Below, one piece after another: positions 1 through 8,605 of a stretch of 64,000 nucleotides of DNA. Position 1 is the first letter of the stretch, and every line of letters starts with the position of its first letter. Below the pieces are notes generated by a model that did no database searches, was not told the origin of the DNA, and saw only the letters and a program-made list of their open reading frames with translations. Both the position numbers and the translations under genes were made by a program. Source of the stretch: Marinoscillum furvescens DSM 4134 (GTDB lineage: Bacteria > Bacteroidota > Bacteroidia > Cytophagales > Cyclobacteriaceae). The DNA lies in contig NZ_QREG01000005.1 of the NCBI RefSeq assembly GCF_003386095.1, positions 229,434-293,433 of the forward strand, in the 5' to 3' direction.

Positions 1-1888
1 TACCACCTACTACCGGGCAATTGTTGCCAATGGAGTTTGCAGCAGTGATTACTCAAGCATCGCTACAGTTACGGTAAGTCCATCTACTGTTGGTGGGACG
101 GTATCAGGAGCTACCACTCTGTGTGCCTCAGACAACACCGACTATACCTTAAGTCTAAGTGGCCATACCGGAGATGTCATTCGTTGGGAGCGCAGCCTGA
201 CGGGCAGTGATCAATGGATTACGATAGATGAAACGAGCACTACGCTTACCTACAGCGACTTGCAAGAAACCACCTGGTTCCGAGCGATTGTGCAAAGTGG
301 CGTTTGTGAGGAGGTCGCCTCCAGCAGCGCCCAGGTACAGATAGATGCAGTAAGCGATGGAGGCCAGCTAAGTGGCAGCCAGGAAGTGTGCAGCGGTACC
401 AACAGCACCACACTTACATTGGGTGATTATGTCGGTACGATACAGGACTGGGAATCGTCCACTTCAGCATCCGGCCCATGGACTAGCCTGAGCCATGCCG
501 GCAGCAGCCTTACGGTCGCAGATCTTACAGCTACCACCTACTACCGGGCAATTGTTGCCAATGGAGTTTGCAGCAGTGATTACTCAAGCATCGCTACAGT
601 TACGGTAAGTCCATCTACAGTTGGTGGGACGGTATCAGGAGCTACCACTCTGTGTGCCTCAGACAACACCGACTATACCTTAAGTCTAAGTGGCCATACC
701 GGAGATGTCATTCGTTGGGAGCGCAGCCTGACGGGCAGTGATCAATGGATTACGATAGATGAAACGAGCACTACGCTTACCTACAGCGACTTGCAAGAAA
801 CCACCTGGTTCCGAGCGATCGTGCAAAGTGGGGTTTGTGAGGAGGTAGCTTCCAGCAGCGCAGAGATACAGATAGATGCAGTAAGCGATGGAGGCCAACT
901 AAGTGGTAGCCAGGAAGTGTGCAGTGGCACCAACAGCACCATGCTAACTTTGGGCGATTATGTAGGAACAATACAGGACTGGGAATCGTCCACTTCAGCA
1001 TCTGGCCCATGGACAAGCTTAAGCCATACGGGTAGCAGCCTTACCGTTACAGACCTTACAGCTACCACCTACTACCGGGTAGTTGTTGCTAATGGAGTTT
1101 GCAGCAGCGATTACTCAAGCATCGCTACAGTTACGGTAAGTCCATCTACAGTTGGTGGGACGGTATCAGGAGCTACCACTCTGTGTGCCTCAGACAACAC
1201 CGACTATACCTTAAGTCTAAGTGGCCATACCGGAGATGTCATTCGTTGGGAGCGCAGCCTGACGGGCAGTGATCAATGGATTACGATAGATGAAACGAGC
1301 ACTACGCTTACCTACAGCGACTTGCAAGAAACCACCTGGTTCCGAGCGATCGTGCAAAGTGGCGTTTGTGAGGAGGTAGCCTCCAGCAGCGCCCAGGTAC
1401 AGATAGATGCAGAAAGCGATGGAGGCCAACTAAGTGGCAGCCAGGAAGTGTGCAACGGTACCAACAGCACCACACTAACTCTGGGTGATTATGTAGGTAC
1501 GATACAGGATTGGGAATCGTCCACTTCAGCATCCGGCCCATGGACTAGCTTAAGCCATACGGGCAGTAGCCTTACCGTCACAGACCTTACAGCTACCACC
1601 AACTATCGGGCAATTGTTGCCAATGGCGTTTGCAGCAGCGATTACTCAAGCATTGCCACAGTTACGGTAAGTCCATCTACTGTTGGTGGGATGGTATCAG
1701 GAGCTACCACCCTCTGTGCCTCAGACAACAGCGACTATACCTTAAGCCTAAGTGGCCACACCGGAGATGTTATTCGTTGGGAGCGTAGCCTGACAGGCAG
1801 TGATCAATGGATTACGATTGATGAAACGAGCACAACACTTACTTATAGCGATTTGCAGGAAACCACCTGGTTCCGAGCGATTGTGTAA
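1..1888 (+). CDS. Ig-like tandem-repeat surface protein, 5' part (runs in from left edge, ends at premature TAA)
   Basis: The frame is open from base 2, so the true start and any signal peptide lie outside the window. The product consists of alternating Ig-like modules of about 88 residues, each with a conserved Cys pair (for example LCASDN and SGVCEEV) and a WERS or WESS core. Two modules form one 177-residue repeat. The frame ends at a TAA where the equivalent codon in the other repeat copies is CAA (Gln). The same frame stays open after it for another 3.5 kb, through PKD domains and a T9SS sorting domain, so this is the front part of one interrupted gene. Likely an adhesin-like surface protein by family resemblance; ligand unknown. 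Confidence 0.8.
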   Translation, partial: TTYYRAIVANGVCSSDYSSIATVTVSPSTVGGTVSGATTLCASDNTDYTLSLSGHTGDVIRWERSLTGSDQWITIDETSTTLTYSDLQETTWFRAIVQSGVCEEVASSSAQVQIDAVSDGGQLSGSQEVCSGTNSTTLTLGDYVGTIQDWESSTSASGPWTSLSHAGSSLTVADLTATTYYRAIVANGVCSSDYSSIATVTVSPSTVGGTVSGATTLCASDNTDYTLSLSGHTGDVIRWERSLTGSDQWITIDETSTTLTYSDLQETTWFRAIVQSGVCEEVASSSAEIQIDAVSDGGQLSGSQEVCSGTNSTMLTLGDYVGTIQDWESSTSASGPWTSLSHTGSSLTVTDLTATTYYRVVVANGVCSSDYSSIATVTVSPSTVGGTVSGATTLCASDNTDYTLSLSGHTGDVIRWERSLTGSDQWITIDETSTTLTYSDLQETTWFRAIVQSGVCEEVASSSAQVQIDAESDGGQLSGSQEVCNGTNSTTLTLGDYVGTIQDWESSTSASGPWTSLSHTGSSLTVTDLTATTNYRAIVANGVCSSDYSSIATVTVSPSTVGGMVSGATTLCASDNSDYTLSLSGHTGDVIRWERSLTGSDQWITIDETSTTLTYSDLQETTWFRAIV

Positions 1889-2742
1889 AGTGGCGTTTGT
1901 GAGGAGGCTGTCTCCAGCAGCGCACAGATACAGATAGATGCAGAAAGCGATGGAGGCCAACTAAGTGGCAGCCAGGAAGTGTGCAGTGGTACCAACAGCA
2001 CCACACTAACTCTGAGCGATTATGTCGGTACGATACAGGATTGGGAATCGTCCACTTCAGCATCCGGCCCATGGACCAGCCTGAGCCATACCGGCAGCAG
2101 CCTTGCCGTTACAGACCTTACAGCTACCACCTACTACCGGGCAATTGTTGCCAATGGCGTTTGCAGCAGCGATTACTCAAGCATCGCTACTGTTACGGTA
2201 AGTCCATCTACTGTTGGTGGGACGGTATCAGGAGCTACCACTCTGTGTGCCTCAGACAACACCGACTATACCTTAAGCCTAAGTGGCCACACCGGAGATG
2301 TCATTCGTTGGGAACGCAGCCTGACAGGCAGTGACCAGTGGATTACGATAGATGAAACGAGCACAACGCTTACCTACAGCGATTTGCAGGAAACCAGCTG
2401 GTTCCGTGCGATCGTTCAAAGTGGCGTTTGTGAGGAGGTAGCCTCCAGCAGTGCCCAGATACAGATAGATGCAGAAAGCGATGGAGGCCAGCTAAGTGGC
2501 AGCCAGGAAGTGTGCAGTGGCACCAACAGCACCACACTAACTTTGAGTGATTATGTCGGTACGATACAGGACTGGGAATCGTCCACTTCAGCATTCGGCC
2601 CATGGACTAGCCTGAGCCATGCCGGCAGCAGCCTTGCCGTTACAGACCTTACAGCTACCACTTACTACCGGGCAATTGTTGCCAATGGAGTTTGCAGCAG
2701 CGATTACTCAAGCATCGCTACAGTTACGGTAAGTCCATCCAC
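1..2742 (+). repeat. Tandem array of about 5.2 copies of a 531-bp coding repeat
   Basis: The same block recurs with exact 531-base spacing; for example the codons for LQET begin at 260, 791, 1322, 1853 and 2384. Copies differ by scattered single bases only and no indels are apparent, so the period stays in frame (177 residues, two Ig-like modules). The array ends where the sequence changes to STDAGVLTG. Such homogeneity suggests recent amplification or gene conversion, and makes copy number prone to change and to misassembly. Confidence 0.95.
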
Positions 2743-5458
2743 AGATGCAGGAGTATTGACAGGAGCTGTAGCTGTATGTGAAGGAACCAATGCTGGTACA
2801 GTAAATCTCACTGGATACGTTGGCAACATTGTGCGCTGGGAATACTCACTTACGGGGAAGCAACCCTGGGCGCCTATTCATCAACAGACTGCTGCCTTAG
2901 ATTATAACGACCTAAATGCCACTACCTGGTACCGTGCTGTGGTTCAAAGTGGCGTATGTGAACAGGTAATTAGTAATTCTGTGAAAATTACAGTTGATCC
3001 GCCTACGGTAGCAGGAGTTATCAATGGAACCTCGGAAGTTTGTACAGCCATCAACTCAGGAGCGTTAACGCTAAACGACTATGTAGGCTCAATTTTGAAA
3101 TGGCAACAATCAGAAGATGAAACTACCTGGACGGATTTATCAAACACCACAAGCCAGCTCAATTTTGAGAACTTAACCACTACCACTTTTTATCGTGTTC
3201 AAGTACAAAGTGGCACCTGTGAACTAGCCCATTCCGAGGGCTTCCAGGTGATCGTAAATCCATTGCCTCAGGTAATTTTTGAGAGTGCGGAAGTGTGTGA
3301 AGGCACTGTTACTTCTTTTACAAATACAACAACTGTCGGAGCATCATACGCATGGGATTTTGGAGATGGTGAATCTTCAACTTTGGCCAGCCCGCGTCAT
3401 CAGTACAAAGAGTTTGGGGTCTACACGGTAAAACTGACAGCCACATCAGCTAGCGGGTGTGTGGATTCACTTTCAAAAACGGTGAAGGTAAATCCAATAC
3501 CTACAGCCAGATTTAGCCACGAGGATGTCTGCTTTGGTAATGATGTTGATTTTTCAGACTTGTCCGTAGTAGCGGAAGGGAGCATTGCAAGCTATTCATG
3601 GGATTTTGGAGATGGTGAAGGTAGCACCAACTCAAACGTAAGTCATCGGTACATTGAAGACGGGACTTACGAGGTAAGTTTGAATATTACCACTAAGAAA
3701 GGTTGTGCGGACAATATTGCCAGGACTGTTCGGGTATTTCCGCTTCCAGAAACGGCATTCACATTTAAAGAAGTCTGTCACGGGAATGCCACTCAGTTTT
3801 CAAACGACAGCTACATCACATCAGGAAGCCTTACATACTTGTGGGATTTTGGGGATGGTGAGACTGCCACAGTGGTAAATCCAGCGCACACATTTGAGGC
3901 ATCTGGTGATTATTTTGTGAGCCTAAAAGCCACCAGCGCCGAAGGGTGTGTCACGAGTCAGCAGCAGCAGGTTGCTGTATATGAGCAGCCGCAAGCGCAA
4001 TTCACTTTTGAATCCATATGCCATGATCAGGAGGCGAAATTTATCAATACTTCTATTGGTGAGGGCCTTTCTTATTTATGGGATTTAGGAGATGGCCTTA
4101 CTTCTGAAGAAGAAAGTCCTACGCACTCCTATCAAAGCCCTGGCCTCTATCATGTCACATTGTCTGTAGTAAATGCAGATGGCTGTGAAAGTGAGCAAAC
4201 GCAGGTAATTCGGGTGTCACCACTACCACAGGTGAATTTCAATATGGATGATGTCTGTCTAGGCGAAAAGGTCAGCTTTGTGAATAATAGCAGCATTTCT
4301 ACCGGCTCTGTTGATTACGAATGGAATTTCGGTGACGGCAACCTAAGTAACGATATCAATCCACAACATGAATATACTAGCGATGGGGAATACGCTGTGA
4401 CCATAACGGGTACCTCCGATCAGGGCTGTGTGTCATCGGTGACTAAAGTAGTAACGGTTTACCCACTGCCGGAGCCAGCATATAGTGTGGAGTCTGTTTG
4501 TGATGGTACACCTTCTCAATTTGTAGATAAGAGTTCGATTAATAAAGGAACTATAGAGGAGTATTTATGGGATTTTGGTGATCAAACAAATTCTATTTTG
4601 GCCAATCCGGTAAAACAATACCTCAACCATGGTAGCTATGACGTCAATCTGAGATTAAAGTCGGATAAAGGATGTGTAGCTTCTGGCAGTGGTACGGCGG
4701 TAGTTCACGAATTTCCAGTTGCTAAATTTTCGGTAGTCAATGTTTGTGACGGATTTGCTGTAAAGCCCAACAACGAATCCTTTATTTCTGAAGGCCTCCT
4801 TACCTATTCCTGGGATTTTGGGGATGGCGAAGAGTCAGCTGCCGAAAGTCCCACGCATCTTTACGCTACAGATGGCGATTATGAAATCACTCTCACTGCT
4901 CGTTCGGCTGAAGGTTGTACAGATGTGTATTCAAATGTTGTACAGGTATATGCCACTCCTGAGGTAAGTGCTGGTCAGGACACGAGCATCAGTAAAGGGT
5001 ACTCAGTACAGTTGCATGGAAGTGGAGGTGTAGACTATAGCTGGTACCCATTAGACGGCCTCAACAATTCCAATATTCCAAACCCGATTGCTACACCTAT
5101 GGAGACCACAAGTTATGAGGTCACAGTGAGCGATCAATACGGTTGCCAAAATAGCGATACAGTATTGGTAATGGTTAATGATGATTTTAAAATCGTAGCA
5201 AACAATGTCTTTACCCCCGATGGGAATGGGCAAAATGATGCTTGGGTAATAGAAAATGTCGAAGCCTTCGGAGATGTAAACGTGCGTGTTTATGACCGGT
5301 ACGGCTCCCTTGTCTTTCAGGAAAAAGCCTATGACAATGACTGGGCGGGGACCTATGGAAATGACATTTTGCCGGATGGCACCTACTTCTATGTCATCAC
5401 TTTTTCAGAATCTGACCAAAAATACCAGGGAGCACTAACGATAATTCGAAACAACTAA
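1979..5458 (+). CDS. Ig-like/PKD giant surface protein with T9SS type B (CHU_C) sorting domain, 3' part
   Basis: This is the same reading frame as the upstream Ig-repeat gene, separated only by the TAA at 1886-1888. The GTG at the given start lies inside a repeat and is probably not a natural start. Order: the rest of the 177-residue repeats (to about 2742), two diverged Ig-like modules (to about 3261), then seven PKD domains (about 3262-4950) each with a WDFGDG-like core and conserved cysteines. One further Ig-like module and a gliding-motility-associated C-terminal domain follow (VFTPDGNGQNDAW, then VYDRYG and DGTYFYVI). That last domain directs export and surface attachment through the T9SS in Bacteroidetes. 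Without the upstream half it lacks a signal peptide, so it is functional only if the stop is read through, repaired or an error. The stop overlaps the next start by one base. Confidence 0.8.
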   Translation: MCSGTNSTTLTLSDYVGTIQDWESSTSASGPWTSLSHTGSSLAVTDLTATTYYRAIVANGVCSSDYSSIATVTVSPSTVGGTVSGATTLCASDNTDYTLSLSGHTGDVIRWERSLTGSDQWITIDETSTTLTYSDLQETSWFRAIVQSGVCEEVASSSAQIQIDAESDGGQLSGSQEVCSGTNSTTLTLSDYVGTIQDWESSTSAFGPWTSLSHAGSSLAVTDLTATTYYRAIVANGVCSSDYSSIATVTVSPSTDAGVLTGAVAVCEGTNAGTVNLTGYVGNIVRWEYSLTGKQPWAPIHQQTAALDYNDLNATTWYRAVVQSGVCEQVISNSVKITVDPPTVAGVINGTSEVCTAINSGALTLNDYVGSILKWQQSEDETTWTDLSNTTSQLNFENLTTTTFYRVQVQSGTCELAHSEGFQVIVNPLPQVIFESAEVCEGTVTSFTNTTTVGASYAWDFGDGESSTLASPRHQYKEFGVYTVKLTATSASGCVDSLSKTVKVNPIPTARFSHEDVCFGNDVDFSDLSVVAEGSIASYSWDFGDGEGSTNSNVSHRYIEDGTYEVSLNITTKKGCADNIARTVRVFPLPETAFTFKEVCHGNATQFSNDSYITSGSLTYLWDFGDGETATVVNPAHTFEASGDYFVSLKATSAEGCVTSQQQQVAVYEQPQAQFTFESICHDQEAKFINTSIGEGLSYLWDLGDGLTSEEESPTHSYQSPGLYHVTLSVVNADGCESEQTQVIRVSPLPQVNFNMDDVCLGEKVSFVNNSSISTGSVDYEWNFGDGNLSNDINPQHEYTSDGEYAVTITGTSDQGCVSSVTKVVTVYPLPEPAYSVESVCDGTPSQFVDKSSINKGTIEEYLWDFGDQTNSILANPVKQYLNHGSYDVNLRLKSDKGCVASGSGTAVVHEFPVAKFSVVNVCDGFAVKPNNESFISEGLLTYSWDFGDGEESAAESPTHLYATDGDYEITLTARSAEGCTDVYSNVVQVYATPEVSAGQDTSISKGYSVQLHGSGGVDYSWYPLDGLNNSNIPNPIATPMETTSYEVTVSDQYGCQNSDTVLVMVNDDFKIVANNVFTPDGNGQNDAWVIENVEAFGDVNVRVYDRYGSLVFQEKAYDNDWAGTYGNDILPDGTYFYVITFSESDQKYQGALTIIRNN

Positions 5459-6885
5459 TGAGGCCGATCATGACGAAATCTACCTTAACAATAGCTGTAA
5501 AAACAGGGCTTTTTATGACCTTGTTTCTTCTAGGATGGGAGCTGACAGCCCAGCAGACACCGCTGTACACTCATGCTTACCTCAATCGCTATTTGTACAA
5601 CCCGGCGATGGCCGGGTATGAGCAATCTTCGGCCTATTTTCTGTATCGGAAGCAGTGGGCAGGAGTAGACGGAGCACCGGAAACCCAGGTGTTTACGCTG
5701 GACGGTCAATTGAAAAATCATCCGGTAGGCCTGGGGGTCACCTTTATCAATGATGTGACAAACGTACTTGGTCGAACAGGCGGAGCACTGACGGGCGCCT
5801 ATGAAGTTGGGCTTACACCAAATCAGTCGTTGAGGTTTGGTATGAGCTTCACTGCACTTCGCAACCGAGTGTTTTTCGACCGTATTCGTGCAGAGGACGT
5901 TTCAGATCCAGGCCTATTGGAAAAGGTTGATCAACATACCGTTTTTGAGGGCAACATTGGTTTTTCCTATCAGGTGAAAAACCTGCGAATTGGTTTTTCT
6001 GGAGAGCAGATGTTTCAAAATACCTTCAAGCACGAAGAAGAAGCTATTTTTCGCAGCCTCGATTATACGCTGGTTCGTCATTTTTATACCACTGCTGAGT
6101 ATACATTCACTATTGGTAATGACTACAAAGTTCGCCCACATGTGCTGGTCCGTACTGTACAGGGCCTGCGCTCACAGTATGATGCCAACCTTTATGCTTC
6201 TTACAAAGATTTCATTTGGACCAATTTGGTTTATAGACACGACATTGGTGCGGGCGCCAGCATTGGATTTGAGCTCGAAGATCAATATGTGTTTGGCTAT
6301 GCTTATGAATTCCCGACTACAGATTTGAGCATCATAGGTGGTTCTACGCATGAGTTTACTGTTGGGATCAGACTGCACCGTGCCATTAAAGCTCCTGCTA
6401 CTCGGCAGGCTAAAGCCAGACCATCACACCAATCGCTCGCAGATCAGGAGCGGCTAGATGCTATCGCACAGCAAAATGAGCGGGTAAGAGGTAAGCTTGA
6501 AAAAGCTGAAAGCAAGCTTCAAAGTCAGAATGAGGAATTGCAGCGGCTAAAGGAAATTGTAGAAGCGTACCAGCAAGATCTCGAGAAGACAGTGCAAAAG
6601 CTACAGGCTTCGGCAGTGGATAGTGCTGATCACTCCATGAGCTATTACGTGGTAGTAGGAGCATTGAAGAAGTTTGAAAATGCAAAGGCCTTTCAGCGAC
6701 TGCTGCTGAGAGAAGCTCAACTCAGCACTAAACTGGTACAGAGCGCTTCAGGCACCTGGTTTTTTATATATGCCGATGAAACCAAAAGCTTCACTGAAGC
6801 ACAACAGCTATTGGAGAAAGTGCAGGGAAGTGATGCTATGCCATTTATAATCGAGGAACCCTGGATCTATAAAAGCGAAAAATGA
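5458..6885 (+). CDS. PorP/SprF-family outer-membrane protein with coiled coil and SPOR-like C-terminus
   Basis: PorP/SprF proteins are outer-membrane beta-barrels paired with CHU_C-tailed proteins; in gliding Bacteroidetes SprF is needed for surface delivery of the SprB adhesin. Seen here: a hydrophobic signal segment ending ELTAQ (about residue 32), then the family signature region with YLYNPAMAGYE and a barrel-like region to about residue 310. A predicted coiled coil (about 330-390) and a final domain beginning SYYVVVGALKKF, resembling SPOR-type peptidoglycan-binding domains, follow. It starts on the last base of the upstream adhesin stop codon, the classical adhesin/PorP pairing. A second ATG four codons in is an alternative start. 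Most family members stop after the barrel (about 300 residues), so the C-terminal extension is notable. Confidence 0.85.
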   Translation: MRPIMTKSTLTIAVKTGLFMTLFLLGWELTAQQTPLYTHAYLNRYLYNPAMAGYEQSSAYFLYRKQWAGVDGAPETQVFTLDGQLKNHPVGLGVTFINDVTNVLGRTGGALTGAYEVGLTPNQSLRFGMSFTALRNRVFFDRIRAEDVSDPGLLEKVDQHTVFEGNIGFSYQVKNLRIGFSGEQMFQNTFKHEEEAIFRSLDYTLVRHFYTTAEYTFTIGNDYKVRPHVLVRTVQGLRSQYDANLYASYKDFIWTNLVYRHDIGAGASIGFELEDQYVFGYAYEFPTTDLSIIGGSTHEFTVGIRLHRAIKAPATRQAKARPSHQSLADQERLDAIAQQNERVRGKLEKAESKLQSQNEELQRLKEIVEAYQQDLEKTVQKLQASAVDSADHSMSYYVVVGALKKFENAKAFQRLLLREAQLSTKLVQSASGTWFFIYADETKSFTEAQQLLEKVQGSDAMPFIIEEPWIYKSEK

Positions 6886-8588
6886 TGGCTGTAAAAGCAA
6901 CATATCGGCATTATTTTTCTCTTCTGGGACTGTTGTGGTCCCTGGCGCTTGGAGCACAGGATTTGGAAAATATCCAAAAGGATAATTTGCTGAGCTATAG
7001 CGGAGGTATAACTGTGACCAATACCTACTACCATGCAAAAGGTACTCCGATGCATCGAGATCCTTTTTTCTGGCAAGTAAATGCTAATCTGAATTTGAGC
7101 GTATTGGATATCATTCAAGCGCCGTTTTCTTTTACCATTAGCCAGCAAAATCGCAGTTTTTCTCAGCCGCAGCCTTTCAATAGGTTTGGGATAAGCCCAT
7201 CATACAAAGGTGTCACGCTACATCTGGGTCATCGGACTTTAAATTTCTCGGATTATACCCTTGCCGGAAATCTGTTTTTTGGGGTAGGAGTGGAGTACGA
7301 ACCTAAAGACAATCCACTTCGGGTATCTGCGGTCTATGGCCGGTTTGCCAAGCCAGTAGACAAGTTTGCTCAAGATGGGCAAATTTTTGCCACACCGACG
7401 TACAGACGTATGGGGTTTGGGGCCAAAGTCGGATTCGAAACCTCAGAGCAGCGTGCTGCGGTAATGTTTTTCAAATCACTAGATGATGTGCACTCCATCA
7501 CTCTGGCAGACAGCCTTTCAGAAGAGATGGTACCTACCCCTGAAGAGAATTTGGTCATGGGAGCAGAGTGCGGGTTTACTATTTTTCAGCGATTTGTAGT
7601 AGAGGGAGAGTATGCTTACAGTTTGTTTACCAGAGACACCCGAATTCCTGAGCTTTTTATCAACGATTACTCGTTTATCAACAACCTGGCAGGCCTGTAT
7701 AAGCCCAATGCTTCATCCACCTTTACCAATGCTTTCAAGTCGCAGCTGACGTACCAAGGAGATCAGGTTCAGATCAATCTGGCGTATAGACGCGTAGATC
7801 CGGGTTACGTCACGCATGGATCATCCTTCCTAAACAACGACCTGGAGGATATCACCGCAGGCTTTTCCCTGCCACTGTTTAACAACAAAGTGAATCTTTC
7901 GGCAAGTACGGGCATCCAGCACAACAACCTAAATGATCAAAATGTAGCGGAAGTCAGTCGGGTTATCTTTAGCACTTCTTCCACCATCACTGCATCAGAG
8001 CGGCTCAATTTCAACCTAAGTTATTCCAACTTCAGCACCAGTACGCGTCAGTTGTTGATTCGTACAGACATCTTGTCTGATACGCTTGAGTTTTTTCAGG
8101 TGACCAAATCTGCAATGTTTTCTTCCAACTATCAGGTGGGCAGTGGGAGCAAAAAGAACACGCTGTTCGTGTCCGCCAACTTCCAGGATGCACATGACAA
8201 TCAGGGCAATGCCTCAAACTTCAAAAGTGCCAATGCCGGTTACTCTTTTACCCTGGGGCCATCTTTTTCGGCCAACACCTCATTGTCTTACAACCAATCT
8301 GAATCTGTAGGCACTACCAATACTACTTATGGGCCTATTTTCAGTTTGAGTAGGTCATTTTTCGAAAACAAAGTACGAAACAGCCTTTCGCTGAGCGTAC
8401 TCAATAGCCATTTAGGAAAAACGCTAAACAGCAATATCAACAACATACGTTGGTCTGCTTCATGGTCTCCGGCTAAGCAGCACAATTTTGGCCTCAACGC
8501 CTTTTATATATTGAAAAATGGCCGTCAGGAGCAATCTTCTCAAATACAAGAATTAAGAATCACATTTAACTACAGTTTTAGAATCTAA
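6882..8588 (+). CDS. Predicted outer-membrane beta-barrel protein
   Basis: I do not recognise a named family. The protein has an N-terminal signal peptide ending LALGAQ (about residue 26). Many short alternating hydrophobic/polar strands follow, rich in Asn, Ser, Phe and Tyr, and it ends in an aromatic-containing strand (FNYSFRI), as outer-membrane barrels do. At 568 residues it could form a barrel of 20 or more strands. It overlaps the PorP/SprF gene by four bases (ATGA), so translation is likely coupled, and it precedes a propeller protein by 17 bases. A role as a channel or assembly partner of the surface complex encoded around it is inference from position only. Confidence 0.65.
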   Translation: MMAVKATYRHYFSLLGLLWSLALGAQDLENIQKDNLLSYSGGITVTNTYYHAKGTPMHRDPFFWQVNANLNLSVLDIIQAPFSFTISQQNRSFSQPQPFNRFGISPSYKGVTLHLGHRTLNFSDYTLAGNLFFGVGVEYEPKDNPLRVSAVYGRFAKPVDKFAQDGQIFATPTYRRMGFGAKVGFETSEQRAAVMFFKSLDDVHSITLADSLSEEMVPTPEENLVMGAECGFTIFQRFVVEGEYAYSLFTRDTRIPELFINDYSFINNLAGLYKPNASSTFTNAFKSQLTYQGDQVQINLAYRRVDPGYVTHGSSFLNNDLEDITAGFSLPLFNNKVNLSASTGIQHNNLNDQNVAEVSRVIFSTSSTITASERLNFNLSYSNFSTSTRQLLIRTDILSDTLEFFQVTKSAMFSSNYQVGSGSKKNTLFVSANFQDAHDNQGNASNFKSANAGYSFTLGPSFSANTSLSYNQSESVGTTNTTYGPIFSLSRSFFENKVRNSLSLSVLNSHLGKTLNSNINNIRWSASWSPAKQHNFGLNAFYILKNGRQEQSSQIQELRITFNYSFRI

Positions 8589-8605
8589 CCAAACACACAC
8601 ATACT

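Noticed and set aside
1979-2050. GTG as a genuine start of a separate downstream gene
   Set aside because: It lies inside a repeat unit, with no signal peptide and the same frame as upstream; the interrupted-gene explanation is simpler.
686-2603. Several antisense reading frames of 70-79 codons across the repeat array
   Set aside because: They recur with the 531-bp period and are mirror products of the coding repeat; no start signals or domains.
1-2742. CRISPR-like regular repeats
   Set aside because: Units are 531 bp, protein-coding and contiguous without spacers.
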